Shown: positions 48,272 through 59,670 of the stretch, piece by piece | Position numbering within the stretch: the stretch's first letter is position 1 | How the letters are laid out: every line of letters starts with the position of its first letter | Assembly (NCBI RefSeq): GCF_001949145.1 | Contig: NW_019091468.1 | Location: 13,145 to 77,144, forward strand | Length of the DNA: 64,000 nucleotides | Reading direction: 5' to 3' | DNA from: Acanthaster planci | Lineage: Eukaryota; Echinodermata; Asteroidea; Valvatida; Acanthasteridae | Program-made: the position numbers and the translations under genes | The notes under the pieces: generated by a model | The model's input: the letters and a program-made list of their open reading frames with translations, nothing else | Databases searched by the model: none | What the model was told of the DNA's origin: nothing

Positions 48272-50749
48272 TTATCTTACCAGCTGAGCGGGAAATCTGA
48301 AGCAAAAGATGTCCCTCGTGGTTTGATCTCGAAGCTCCCATTTCACGTACAAGTCAAGCTGTTTGGAATATAAAACAGAAATGGTCAGATGCTCAATTTA
48401 AATGTCATGATCTCAAACTGAAAGAGCTCCCACTTACAGTTGTGCCCCAATGAAATCACAGCACTTTCAATATGCATAGTCAGTAGGTGTTGAACTTCAC
48501 CCCAACAAAATATGAACCACGGTGTCACAATGTCATATTCTTTATCCGGGGTTTATTACTGGTGCGGCTGAGCTCAATTTAATACGGATATTAAAACAGT
48601 GGTCTTGTGACGACGAAGAATTATGATAAGAATGTTCAGTGTCTGACTGTTCCTTTATAAGAGTTATCATCCTATTCTAGTGCGGGCGTTTTACAACAGT
48701 GCGCCTCCAAGAGTTTGCAACGCGTTGACCAATCACAGTGCGCGAAATCTGTCAAATGCGCGTTTGGAAAGGGTCGGCAGATTTCACGCTCTGTGATTGG
48801 TCAACGCGTTGTAAACTCTTGGAGGAGCACTACTGTGAAACGCCACTCATTTCCCATGGTCCCCCACTATGCCACAGTCAGGCTGTCTTAGAAATTTCTG
48901 TCGTTGGCCAAGGTTTTCAGTGTGGTATAGTCATAATGTGACCGACACCCGTAGTCAAGAAAAAGCCCTCACACATCCGAAGATGATGGACCGTTAAGGA
49001 CTGTGAGAGACGCAGAGTACGGAATTAGGTCAAAACAACTGAATACACTTTCAACTTACTGGAGCGGGGTAGCTCGGCTCAACATAAAGCTGCGCTTTGT
49101 AGACGTTTTCGTCCTTTGCTTTCAGCGGACAGCGGATTCCCGTTGTTGCGCATGCGTCAGTGTATGGAGTTTTGAAAGGCACGGGAACCCCGCCGATGAT
49201 GCCGTGTATCACCGTGGTAGCTTTACTTGCTGTAGTAGCTGTAGCTAGTGTCACAAAAGGAGTAAAATGCAACAAATTAAAAAAAAAAAGCTTCTTTGAA
49301 ACGCGAAGCAAAACTGAGCAAACGTTCTCGTCTAAGGTTTCGTGCTCGGCGCTTTCAACATGACGGGGAAGGTAAAAACTTACATTGAAACAAAATTGAA
49401 ACGGAATACACAACACAGGGCACATCAAAGCTATCACTCAGCAACGGACATATTTGTACAAAATCTTAGGGAACCGCACCCATACTATTGACCTTACTCC
49501 GTTGAAAAACTCTGAGACTATAAATTTGCCAAGACTATAATTTTTTTCCCATGATCATGCCTTAAATAACGTAAATCACGCCATATAAAATATGGAACGT
49601 TTCCTGTGTGGTGAACATGTCTGTTTGCAGCGGTGGATATAAAGGTCAAAGCTCAGTCCACTTAACGACACTTTAATCTTTAAGCGGTACTTAAAGTAAG
49701 GAAAAGAATATTTGGTGATATTTATGGGTTGAAGAAAACAATATCAAGGCCACTAGTCAAGTTCTTCATATCGATGCTTTACACATGTTACACATGTCAG
49801 GCATTGCTAACTGTGCCAATTATGAAAATAACAAAACTGCAAACCTTTCACTTGGAAGTATTTAAAATTGTTACAGCACAATACAAGAGCTCAGTATTTG
49901 AAACTTTTGACATTTATTTACTTCATCCACCAGTTGAACAACGTTAAATTTTTTTTATTAGAATTTCTGAACATTAATTATAAAAAAACACTTGTCTTAA
50001 CGATTGAAAGGCGAAACGTAAAATTCCTTGTTTCTTCTCTAACTTTTATAGACGCTTCAACTCACCCACCTCAGCTTTTGCTATAACATCTCTGATGTTA
50101 TTCGTGCATTTCGGATTTTGCTTTATTTAAGTTCTCTGGATCTAGTCGGACTGTCAGAGCTAACTGTGTGTGGACTTACCATTCATGGTGAAGGTTATTT
50201 CTGCCGAGACGTTAATTCCTAACTTGAACTGGCAAGGGAACTTCGGACAAGGGTTGATAACAACTTCGTTGAGCACACAATCGGGTGTGACTTCAGGATC
50301 TGTAAAAGAATAAGTGAAATACCGTAGAGGTATTTTATTCACACATTTCAATCCAAGACTTGCATTTTCCTAGTGATATGCGCCACAGACGAACTAAGAG
50401 AAAACGCCTTGTCACTTACACGTTAGGCCTCATTACTTAAGTATACACATCACACATTTTGACCCCATCCGACTAATGTATACACTATAGGGAAAATAAT
50501 TAAGAGTGGAATTTATTCAAATGAAAAGAATAGGTTTGAGTTTCCCCTTCGAAATCTGTACAAAGGTAGGTGATAAAGGTAGGACCAAACGTCATTCGTT
50601 TGAAAAAGTAGGTTGGCCTAGTGTAATTACAACCTGCACAATATCTACTTACTTACGCAGGGAAGAACATTGACCTTTTGAGGGCGGGCGACATGAATGC
50701 TTAGAAGAGCGGAGATCAGAGCAAATTTGTACACAGCAGACGACAGCAT
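48272..50749 (-). CDS. NPC2: NPC2-like secreted sterol-binding protein, copy 1
   Basis: Four exons are 50749-50653, 50299-50180, 49229-49060 and 48358-48272 (stop TAA), giving 157 residues against 151 in human NPC2. All introns are GT-AG, with phases 1, 1 and 0. A signal peptide (MLSSAVYKFALISALLSIHV) precedes an ML-domain fold. Family features are NPCPKFPC (C50, C55), the sequon N62-V-S, VIHGIIGGVPVPF, DACATTGIRC (C99, C106), VKWEL (W136) and DIFCFRFP (C148). NPC2 binds cholesterol in the lysosome lumen and passes it to NPC1; it is also found as a secreted protein. The exon 1 donor is chosen at the second of two overlapping GTAAGT sites, because only that one keeps the frame. This places an extra cysteine, C40, in the N-terminal part that copy 2 lacks. 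Intron 3 contains a foldback element. A head-to-tail paralogue lies upstream. Confidence 0.92.
48684..48845. repeat. Foldback MITE-like element, family 1, copy 2
   Basis: It lies in intron 3 of NPC2 copy 1. The arms are ACAGTGCGCCTCCAAGAGTT with GCAACGCGTTGACCAATCAC, and their inverted partners. Homologous copies are at 5355-5522 and 57134-57300. As transcribed RNA it would form a long hairpin. Confidence 0.85.
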
Positions 50750-51271
50750 TTTCCGTAAACTTTCAGATTTACTCGTGCCAGAAAATTTGAAATGAATTGG
50801 GCCAGTACATATACACCACTTCGAGCCGACACACCGTGACGAATGAGGTTTTAGGACGAGTCTGAGTGTATACATGTATACACCTTGCTAAGTGCTAACG
50901 GTCAACAATGTGACGCTGGCCATATAACTGATAATGAGCTTTTCAAACGAGCACGCGTGGTCTTGTATCATCCCCCCCATCCAATAACGACGGTAAGTTC
51001 AAGGTACATTCTGGTTTATCTGCTCCATGAAGTAGGGCTATGGACGCGTGTCAACAGAGATACAAGGGTGTTACTTTGTTTTTGATAATACTGCATCTGT
51101 CAAAATACATGATAAATTCTATCATGATGTGTGCCTCGTAACCTTATCACATTTAGAAGTGGCGACAATGTTAACTGAGTGTGCAGTGCATGCACGGTTT
51201 ATCTTCGTCTACAGCTGCAGACAATCCGCTTGTGTTAACAAGCACAACGTTGTCACGTGAACCGTCGACCC

Positions 51272-51390
51272 AGTTCGTATAAAGTGACTTCGTCATACAT
51301 GCGCACGCACTACTGATTGGAAGCTTTCATTGGGTGAGCATTAAAGTCTAGATGCGCGTTAACTTCCGGTTAACTTCCGGTTCCAACAGG
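51272..51390. repeat. Inverted-repeat element family 6, diverged copy
   Basis: AGTTCGTATAAAGTGACTTCGTCA matches in part the family 6 left end, and GTTAACTTCCGGTTCC, duplicated in tandem here, matches its interior at 56737-56923 and 23246-23437. The right terminus is not recognisable. It abuts the minisatellite. Confidence 0.5.
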
Positions 51391-51420
51391 CTGACGATGG
51401 ATACGACTGAAGAGTGATTG

Positions 51421-52370
51421 ACTACAGACTGCAGCTCTGCAGTCCCAACAGGCCAGTAGTGGACAAGAATCAAAGAGTAATTGACGATAGACTGCAGTTC
51501 TGCAGCCTCAAAAGGCCAACAGTGGATACGGCTGAAGAGTGAATGGCTACAGACTGCAATTCTGCAGTCCCAACAGGCCAGTAGTGGATAAGAACCAAAG
51601 AGAAATTGACGATAGACTGCAGTTCTGCAGCCTCAAAAGGCCAACAGTGGATACGGCTGAAGAGTGAATGGCTACAGACTGCAATTCTGCAGTCCCAACA
51701 GGCCAGTAGTGGATAAGAACCAAAGAGTAATTGACGATAGATTGCAGTTCTGCAGCCGCAAAAGGCCAATAGTGGATATGGCTGAATAGGAATGGCTACA
51801 GACTGCAATTCTGCAGTCCCAACAGGCCTTTAGTGGATAAGAGCCAAAGAGTAATTGACGATAGACTGCAGTTCTGCAGCCGCAAAAGGCCAACAGTGGA
51901 TACGGCTGAAGAGTGAATGGCTACAGACTGCAATTCTGCAGTCCCAACAGGCCAGTTGTGGATAAGAACCAAAGAGTAATTGACGATAGACTGCAGTTTT
52001 GCAGCCGCAAAAGGCCAATAGTGGATATGGCTGAATAGGAATGGCTACAGACTGCAGCTCTGCAGTCCCAACAGGCTAACAGTGGACATAACCGGAGAGT
52101 CATTGACTACAGACTGCAGTTCTGTAGTCTCAACATGCTAATAGTGAATTCAACTTGAGAATGATTGACTATAAACTGCAGCTCTGCAGTCTCAACAGGC
52201 CGATAGTGGGTACAACTGAGGAGTCATTGACTACAGACTGCAGCTCTGTAGTCTAAACAGGCCAATAGTGGATTCAACTTGAGAATGATTGACCACAGCC
52301 TGCAGCTCTACAGTATCAACAGCCAAATAGTGGATACAGCGGGAGAATGAACAATAGACTGTAGCTCATA
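51421..52370 (+). repeat. Minisatellite of about 62-bp monomers in a 124-bp higher-order pattern
   Basis: About fifteen monomers of roughly 62 bp are present, each with a palindromic core such as CTGCAGTTCTGCAG preceded by CTACAGA or CGATAGA and followed by CAACAGGCC or CAAAAGGCC. From about 51483 to 52090, two monomer types alternate strictly, so GGATACGGCTGAAGAG recurs at 51526, 51650 and 51899. From about 52090 to 52370, monomers are more diverged and unordered. Open frames across it are repeat artefacts. Confidence 0.95.
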
Positions 52371-53130
52371 TTTATTGCAGCTCATACAATCTCTAAAACC
52401 CAAATACTCCATTTTATATCTTAATTCGTTTGCATTACAAAGTTAAAAAAAAAACAGACGCAAACACAAACACGCAAACGACTCCCCATAACCGTTGTAC
52501 ATTCCGGGCATGTTAGTCCTTTCATACCATATTTCATGATTTTCGGGTGAATATTTTTATCGTTTCAATTTAACGAATGCCGGGACCGAACGCATACATC
52601 CATCCATTTCCATCGAAAGTGAAATATATAAAACGGAACAATAATTAACCCAAATTATGCTGTTTCTGAAAAATGTGTTCAACACAATAGTGGATAGTAA
52701 AAATGATTACAATACTGAAGCGGCAAAAGCGCATAAACATCTTTGGCGTTGTACAATAATAAATGCTTTTCTGCTCGTAACTCGGTTAAAAATAACAACT
52801 CAGTTATCTAAAGAAACTGCATTCCTATAATTAAAAGCATGAAAAAACTCATCTCTTCTGACAAAAACGAACCGTGATCACGTGACGACAAGAGTTCAGT
52901 ATACACAAACTAACACCTGGTAGCAAGAGGTTCGTATTAAGTTTAAACAAAAGTAATCGTGAAGTTGCCAAACTTGTTAAATTCTTTGCAAATGTCGCGT
53001 CTTGTTTTGATGTGAAAACCGTGGCAATTTAGCATGAATATCAGCACATGGTTGACATTTTATACCTGCATTTTGTGGCACAAAGGAAGGAATAAATCGG
53101 CATTGATGTCGCATTTTGAGCATTTGCACA

Positions 53131-56100
53131 CTACATAACCTCAGCCGGCACCTCGAAGCAGAGGATATCCTTCTCGGGTTGATACTGAAGTTCCCATTTC
53201 ACGTACAACTCGACCTAGACAGGAAGTGAGCAAAAGTGGAATGCACTAAGGCCCGTTGCCTGACCAGAGACTGGGGGGGGGTTCGTGTAACCAAAAAGTG
53301 GAACTTTTGGGGCTGTGAACACATATTTTTATACAAAGGCCTATCACAATGTGCTTTGGAAAACAACACTGAAAGGTTGCATTCTGTCGCGAACCAAAGG
53401 TTGCATGTAAGACTTGTACACTGTAGTTTTAAATATTGAATAAATTTAACAAAAACACAATGATTTCAAACCCTTGAAAACACCTGAAATGTGGATATTT
53501 GCCGGAACTTCCTGGCGGTACATAATGACTGGAGATTGATTCATTAATATGCAGAATCGTGGTCACCTTGAGCTTGACAATCAGCGTATAAGCCGTAGCT
53601 TGTATGCCGAATATTACGGTATATTTAAAACATTCAGGACACAAAAAAAAAACCACCCAACAAGTGGAGCTCAGCAGCCAGTGGGGGGGGTGCTCGTTTG
53701 AACCCCTCAACCTCCCAGCCTACGGGCCTGGCACTGTCGTTGCTGTGAAGTCGGACTCCTTTTGATTGATAGTATTTCTATGTAAATGCGATAACTACAA
53801 CTTGTATTGTAAGCGTGCGCACTCATCCATGCGTGCTGTGCAATTTTTGTTTCAGTTTCATTTCGATTTCATTTTGTTTTAATATTATTAATAATAATAA
53901 TAATAAGGAACATTTATATTGCGCAGATACTATAAAAATATACTCAACTGCGCATAACATTACCCATCATTAGCAGAGATGAAAATCAGGTGTTGGAAAA
54001 AGCTTCACGAAAGAGATGAGTTTTTGGAACAATCTTAAATGTGTCGACAGATTTAGCATTTCTTACATGAAAGGGCAGGTTGTTCCAAAGCCTAGGAGCA
54101 GCACAGATATATGCACGGTCTCCAAAAGTTGCCTTAGTTCTACGATAGGGAAGACTAACTATCAACCTGTCCTTTGAGCTACGAAGACTGTACATATGTG
54201 ACTGGGATTATGAACTAATTCCTTGTCTGCTTTTCAAATTTGCTTCTTTGTTTTGGTTAAGAGTTTTAATTTTGTTTGATTTTGCTTGATCGGAAACAAA
54301 AAAAAGCAAACTTAAACTTAAACAATGAATCAAACATAAACCAACAGGAAAGCAGAGCAACAGAAAACCCAAATGGCTCACCGTTGGGTATTCTGGCTTC
54401 ACGTAGAGCTTTGCTTTGTAGACACTTTTGTCGTTCGGTTTCAGCGGGCAGTGGATTCCCGATGTTTTGCATGCATCAGTGTAGGCTGTGGGGTAAGGCA
54501 CCGCCACTCCACCGATGATGCCGTGCACCACAGTAGTGACATTGGAGGCAACGGCGGCTGAGGCTGAGGTCACGATCAAACACATTACATGTTATTACAC
54601 GAGGAATTAAGCAGGAGAGGAAAAGGGAAGAAACGAGACGAGAGAAAAGACAAACGCGCAGAGTGAAATCACTCCTAATTTAGATTGAAATAGATTGAAA
54701 ATGAACCCATTCCAGTGGAAACTCGATCTACTGGAGTGAACAAATTTCACTCGAATTCGTCTAGCCCTTTGTTTCCATCGGAGGGGGTGAGTTTTCACTC
54801 CTTTGAATTTAGAAAATGGGGGAAGGCGATGAACATTAACACTTCAGAATTATTGACCCCTTCCACCGTTAATAGTTTACTAGTTTTCTGCTTATTAGTG
54901 CTGGCCCCATGGAAATGCACCGCCTCCCTCAGAGAAAAGGCCACGAATATGGGAAATAGGTGTTAATGCATTCCGAATGGAAATGTGCTTCAAAAAGATT
55001 TAGATATCACCAGCAAAATTCAAAATCAAACTCCGAATTTCCAAAATTTAAATCCCCTTCAAAATGTATTCCTGTAAAATTGAATTCCCATCCTGCCCAC
55101 GATCACGTGAAAGCCAAAAGTAGATGAAAAACAACTAAGGCACTTCTCACCATGGCATGGCAAATTTAAGAAGAAAGTCAAGAAACCAAACACTGCCTAC
55201 CGGCAGCGATACATATAGGCTGCAGCCCGCAGCTTGTTATCGCTGTCCATATATATTAAAGGAAACAAGAAATAGAAAAACTTTTATAAATTTTACTAAG
55301 AACCCTTGAAATTGCATCTTTGGGGTTCAATTAACCTTATTTTAAATTTTTGTTCGGCAATTTTAACACATATTTTGATGGGTTTTTTTTTGCTTTTATG
55401 CTAATGCCTGTTTGCATATTCACGAGCAAAACTACGATGTCATCCAAGGTACCGAATCTCAATGTTGCCCTGATTTCTGCACAGAAAATTTCTAGATTTT
55501 TTTCAAGCACAGCTATGGCAGATTTTATTTCCTTTGACAATTTATTGCTGTGTAAGTATATGGCAATAATCCAGCAAAAATCCTTTTCACAGAATTGTTC
55601 CCAGATAGAAAACTCGGGATTCACAATTTGAACATGAAAACATGCAACCTGAACCATGTCTTCCTGGATTTACATCAAAGCAAAAGCGCCCTCACTTGTC
55701 CAGAAATCTTTGGTCAATTTTCAATGTTTCAAAAGTGCACCGTTCAGTTTACGTAACCCAAAAAAGACGTCAAACAGTCTTCATACATGGCAGAAGAGTA
55801 CAGAGATACACAAAAAGTGATTCTAAGAAAAATTCATTTCCTGGTTTCTTTAAGCTGCAGCCAAATGATTCGGAACGGCTATAGCCAGCTGTGTTGGCGT
55901 GTAAACTCACCGTCCATCGTGAAGGTAATTGCTACGGAAACATTAGTGCCTTTTTTGAATATGCAGGGTAACTTCGGACAGGGGGTGATGATCACTTCAT
56001 TGATAGTGGAATCCTGCTTCACGTTCTCTGCAATAGAACATTAATTTTAAAAATCCATGACATAATGCCATAATGCCAGTGGCGTATGAATATGCCACTG

Positions 56101-58385
56101 CATGATTCGTAATTAGCCCTTTTAAAATATTATTGAGTCTGTGAGAACATTTTTAGTCTCGACTGAATGAGTCACTGAGTCCTCTATCCGCCCCGGGCTG
56201 AAGTGCACCCCCAATGGGCGAAAGAAAGACAAGTGGTTACAAGGGGGTTCTTGTGTCCTGCGAGTACGCAAAGGCCGAGTTCGGGCGGCTTGTTCCCGTA
56301 TGTTCACGAACGGTTTGATTTGTTGTTCGTGGATCGGCCGCTCGAACGCCGGGAAGAAACAAACAACATGCAACATGGCGGCGTCCATGTACGTTACTCG
56401 AGAGTTAAGTTTTGAATGGGTTGAATTCTTTTCTATATAAACAGGAACATTCATTTCTGTGTTTGGGAAAATAATTAATGTTAATGTTGCAAAACTTCCC
56501 TCTGTCTACATCGTCTATGGCTTTGGAAGCCACCTCTCCACTTTTGCAGCTGTTCAAAAATCAAAATCTTACGAGTTTTTCCGTGTGTTCCTGTAAAACC
56601 CTGACGAGGAGGTAGTGTGTGATCCTATTCCGGGAACAGTGTTCTTGAGTCGTGTTCCCGCCGTTCGAGGGTGAGAACAAGAAACCTGTGTCACGAACAA
56701 ACCGCCCGAACTCAACCAAAGACCATACATGCCGCAATCCGGTTCGTAAGTGACTTTGTCACAAAGGTGGACGCGCTGCGATTCGCAGGCTTCCATTGGA
56801 CGATCGCAGAAGTTTTGCGTTAACTTCCGGTTCCATGGTTCCCACATTAATGGCGATCAATGCATGTAACCCATTGATCTCCATTATATAGACTGTATAG
56901 GACATAGAGTACCGAAGTAAATACGTCACGCGCACAATTAGTGCATGTGTAAAAGACCCAGCGCGTGAACCAACAGTACCAAATAACACGCCCTCTTTTG
57001 TTCCGCTCGGACCGGAAGGGTCTTGATCTAGTCAACTGCAGGACGTGTTCCAACGAAGGAGAAACGACAGATTTGTTACAGGATCCTATGATTGATAAAC
57101 AGTTTTGTCGACTGAACACAAAACAGACAATACAGCTGTTTCACAATAGTGCACCACCAAGAGTTTGCAGCACGTTGGTCAATCATAACGCGCAAAATTT
57201 GTCGACCCTTTCCAAACGCGCATTCGGCCGACAAATTTCGCGCAATGTGATTGGCCAACGCGTTGTAAACTCTTGGTGGCGCACTATTGTAAAACGGGCG
57301 TATAGTAGCACACTGGACTATGGGCTGGAACTCTGAAAATTATTTGTGCACAAGGTGTTTTCCTTGCGTCACAGTTTCTTCAACTAATGTAATAACAATA
57401 TCAAAACCAAAGTATTTATAAGGAGCACAGTGTCTGTAATTAAAAAGTCATATTTAGACAGATAAAACAATTTTAGTCCAGGATTTTTTTAAAAAGTATT
57501 CCGTCCCGGGCGATACTAACAAATACCTGTCCAACCCTAACCAATTTTGAGCAATTGATACCCTTGGTTCCGTCTGAACTTATATTTCCATTGCACCCAG
57601 TGATTTAGACTTTGCCAGAAATAGGGGTTCGTAGATTTTGTACAAGCAAAAACTGCCTCAGTAATATCAGCTTGTCCTTCGAATGCGGCGGGTGTCTAGA
57701 CGAGAGAGTAATGATAATTTACCGTCTGTGCTCAGAGAAGCAATTATTCGACGGAACACTGTCTGTGTTTCTAGTTTATTTTAATGTTCGTGGATACAAA
57801 TTGCACGACATGGATTTGAGACCACAAATAATCGCGGGATGATGATAAAATCTGCGAAGTCAATTGCCAAGAATTTGAACATTGTCCCGTTATTTGAAAA
57901 ACGGAAATGACGTATTTCCTGCACTAGGCATCATCACGTGAATAAATACGGGTCGGGCATCAGGAGTCCTCTGACACCAGGCAACAATGTAGGTCTTTAC
58001 AAGCACACGAGGTGAAGATTGAGGGATGTAGGCCTACCGTCACCCATCCCCACCACTGCACCTGTGGTGTCACGGCCAGGCTGGCTTGTAGAGGAGCAGT
58101 GAGCCAGATGCAATTCAGTGAGGATACAGACTATGTAACAGGTCAAGCAAATAAAGTAGCATGCACTGAGACTTGGACTCCAGACATAACCGACGGAGTT
58201 TCCGGGTTCTAGAACAAAAAATACGGTATTGCACTCTAAAATGGTACACATGTTCATGTGCACTAACATACATGTACATGAATGTACTCACTACAGGGAA
58301 GAACGTTGACCTTCTGTGCACTGGCGAAGTACAGGCTCAGAACTGCTGAAAGCAGCATAAGCTTGAACAGTGCAGACGCGGACAT
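53131..58385 (-). CDS. NPC2: NPC2-like secreted sterol-binding protein, copy 2
   Basis: Four exons are 58385-58292, 56027-55911, 54557-54382 and 53214-53131 (stop TAG), giving 156 residues. Intron phases 1, 1 and 0 are the same as in copy 1. The signal peptide is MSASALFKLMLLSAVLSLYF with ASAQ. It has exactly the six cysteines of the family: C31, C48 and C53 (TPCPKLPC), C100 and C107 (DACKTSGIHC), and C148 (DILCFEVP). Also present are VVHGIIGGVAVPYP, VKWEL (W136) and sequons N60 and N76. The predicted role is lumenal or extracellular sterol binding, as for NPC2. Exon 1 ends in KVNVLPC exactly as in copy 1, so the pair arose by tandem duplication. Exon 3 has two in-frame acceptors 6 nt apart (54563 or 54557). 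The introns contain a LINE tail (53884-54200) and several dispersed repeats (56.2-57.3 kb). Confidence 0.92.
53884..54200 (-). mobile_element. 5'-truncated CR1/L2-like LINE, 3' end
   Basis: On the minus strand, RTKATFGDRAYICAAPRLWN is followed by NLPFHVRNAKSVDTFK and KTHLFREAF, the typical end of a LINE ORF2. Then come a stop codon and a 3' tail with GCGCAATATAAATG and a TTA triplet repeat. It lies in intron 3 of NPC2 copy 2, in the same orientation as the gene. Confidence 0.88.
56180..56250 (-). repeat. Dispersed repeat family 8, copy 3 (reverse)
   Basis: Read on the minus strand, it gives CTTGTAACCACTTG, GTCTTTCTTTCGCCC, a G-rich run and GTGCACTTCAGC, matching 20345-20425. It lies in intron 1 of NPC2 copy 2. 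Confidence 0.65.
56737..56923 (+). repeat. Inverted-repeat element family 6, copy with decayed right end
   Basis: ATCCGGTTCGTAAGTGACTT opens the copy, and AACTTCCGGTTCCATGG and CATTGATCTCCATT match the reverse of 23246-23437. The right terminus is recognisable only weakly (GAGTACCGAAGTAA). It lies in intron 1 of NPC2 copy 2. Confidence 0.65.
56978..57020 (-). repeat. Dispersed repeat fragment (family 9), copy 3
   Basis: On the minus strand it reads CCGGTCCGAGCGGAACAAAA followed by GAGGGCGTG, similar to the forward copies at 4978-5045 and 28217-28287. It lies in intron 1 of NPC2 copy 2. Confidence 0.45.
57134..57300. repeat. Foldback MITE-like element, family 1, copy 3
   Basis: The arms TTTCACAATAGTGCACCACC and GGTGGCGCACTATTGTAAAA are inverted copies, with the same inner order as copies 1 and 2. 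It lies in intron 1 of NPC2 copy 2, so both NPC2 genes carry one copy of this family in an intron. Confidence 0.85.
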
Positions 58386-59392
58386 TTTCGACGGGGCCTC
58401 AGGGTTTCTCACCACGAGGACTGGAAATCAGTATAAGGCAGCCGTTTAAATTGCCATCCCAGTAAACACTTTCAATCTCAGGTTGGGCTGGTCACGAGAC
58501 AAAGCCTGCAGGAGATAGTCCATACCTATATAGCAGCCAAAGTTCAGAGGATAAAGTTGCGCACATCTATTTTGGGACGCCTATCTGTGAAGCAAACTTG
58601 AACAGTGATTACTGAAACCATTAATGCGCCGCATATCCTATCTCTCGCTCTAGCTCTCGAGTAGACTTGATGACAAGTCGTTAGATAGTCGTGCTCTGTA
58701 CGCAACAGTCGACATCCATCGGCGCAGCTGTGGTATTATGGAACATTACTGGCTACGTTTCGACTTATTCGATCATCTGCAAGTTGGGAACGAGGCAACC
58801 AACGTCACAAAGGTCAAAATACGTGTAGACTATCGTGGCATGCGCGTAACCATTGCTGACTTTGTACGAGGTCTATTTCTAGTCTGGCAACGGTAGCAGG
58901 TTCAGATAGCCCTTCGAAACCAGTCCTGTGACTTTGATGTAAACAACGTCAGAGTTATTATCTTGGTCGTCCTTGCAAAATTATTTGTTTGATTTCGCGT
59001 TCAGGAGTTTGATTTTTGGATGTCACGCGACACTTGGTCTTAATTTGTTAACCTATAAGTAGTACCTCTTGACAAACTGGGTCACAAACATTCCACGTAA
59101 TTGTTATCAAATTTCAAATAACCTTTAAAAAAAAATCAATGGACTTTTTAATTAGTTTTTATCCACGTACGCTGAAATTCAAGTTGAAGTCAATCAAGCG
59201 ACCGACCTACGAACTAGCCGACTGACTGGATTGGCTGGCCTATTCTGGCTGGCTGGCGAAATGCCGGCTCTGGAGGGGAGACATGGGAGCTAGGGAAGGC
59301 CCACGTAGAGGCTTGGCTTCGCCTACCACCCCACCCAATCCCAATGCACCCATTCTACCAGACCCATTCAACCCAACCGACCCAACCCAACA

Positions 59393-59670
59393 CACTGAAA
59401 AAATACCTGGGTTAAATTTTAACCCGAGGAAGGGTGAAAACTGCAGCTACCCAAATATGAGCTGTGTTACCCCAGTCTTGGGGTGAGAATTACTTTCTGT
59501 TTCATTTTTCCCCCCACAAATGAGTAGATATTAACCCTTATTTGATTAAAACACACCTGAAATGACTTTCAATCAACCAAATTGGGTTGAAACAACCTGA
59601 ACTATTGTGTAGTCGCAGTTTTCACCCTCCCTTGCATGGGTTAAAATTTAACCCAGGCAAGTTTTCGGTG
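59393..59670. repeat. 278-bp inverted-repeat element (family 4)
   Basis: The left end CACTGAAAAAATACCTGGGT runs into TAAATTTTAACCC. The right end GGGTTAAAATTTAACCCAGG runs into CAAGTTTTCGGTG. They are inverted copies with few changes. Internal GGGTTGAAACAACC and TTAACCC motifs echo the ends. There is no coding capacity, so it is MITE-like. Confidence 0.85.

Larger units (their letters stand above)
50750..53130. other. Intergenic spacer between the two NPC2 genes
   Basis: About 2.4 kb separates the stop codon of NPC2 copy 2 (53131) from the start of copy 1 (50749). It holds a diverged family 6 element (51272-51390) and a large minisatellite (51421-52370). A TATA-like GTATATG about 60 nt upstream of the copy 1 ATG (plus strand near 50807-50815) may be its promoter. 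Confidence 0.55.

Noticed and set aside
51470-52103. Repetitive frames (LLRLQNCSLSS and similar) on the minus strand
   Set aside because: They are translations of the 62-bp minisatellite. No start, splice signals or neighbouring exon support a protein.
51421-52370. CRISPR-like array
   Set aside because: The repeats are contiguous with no unique spacers, and the sequence is eukaryotic. It is a minisatellite.
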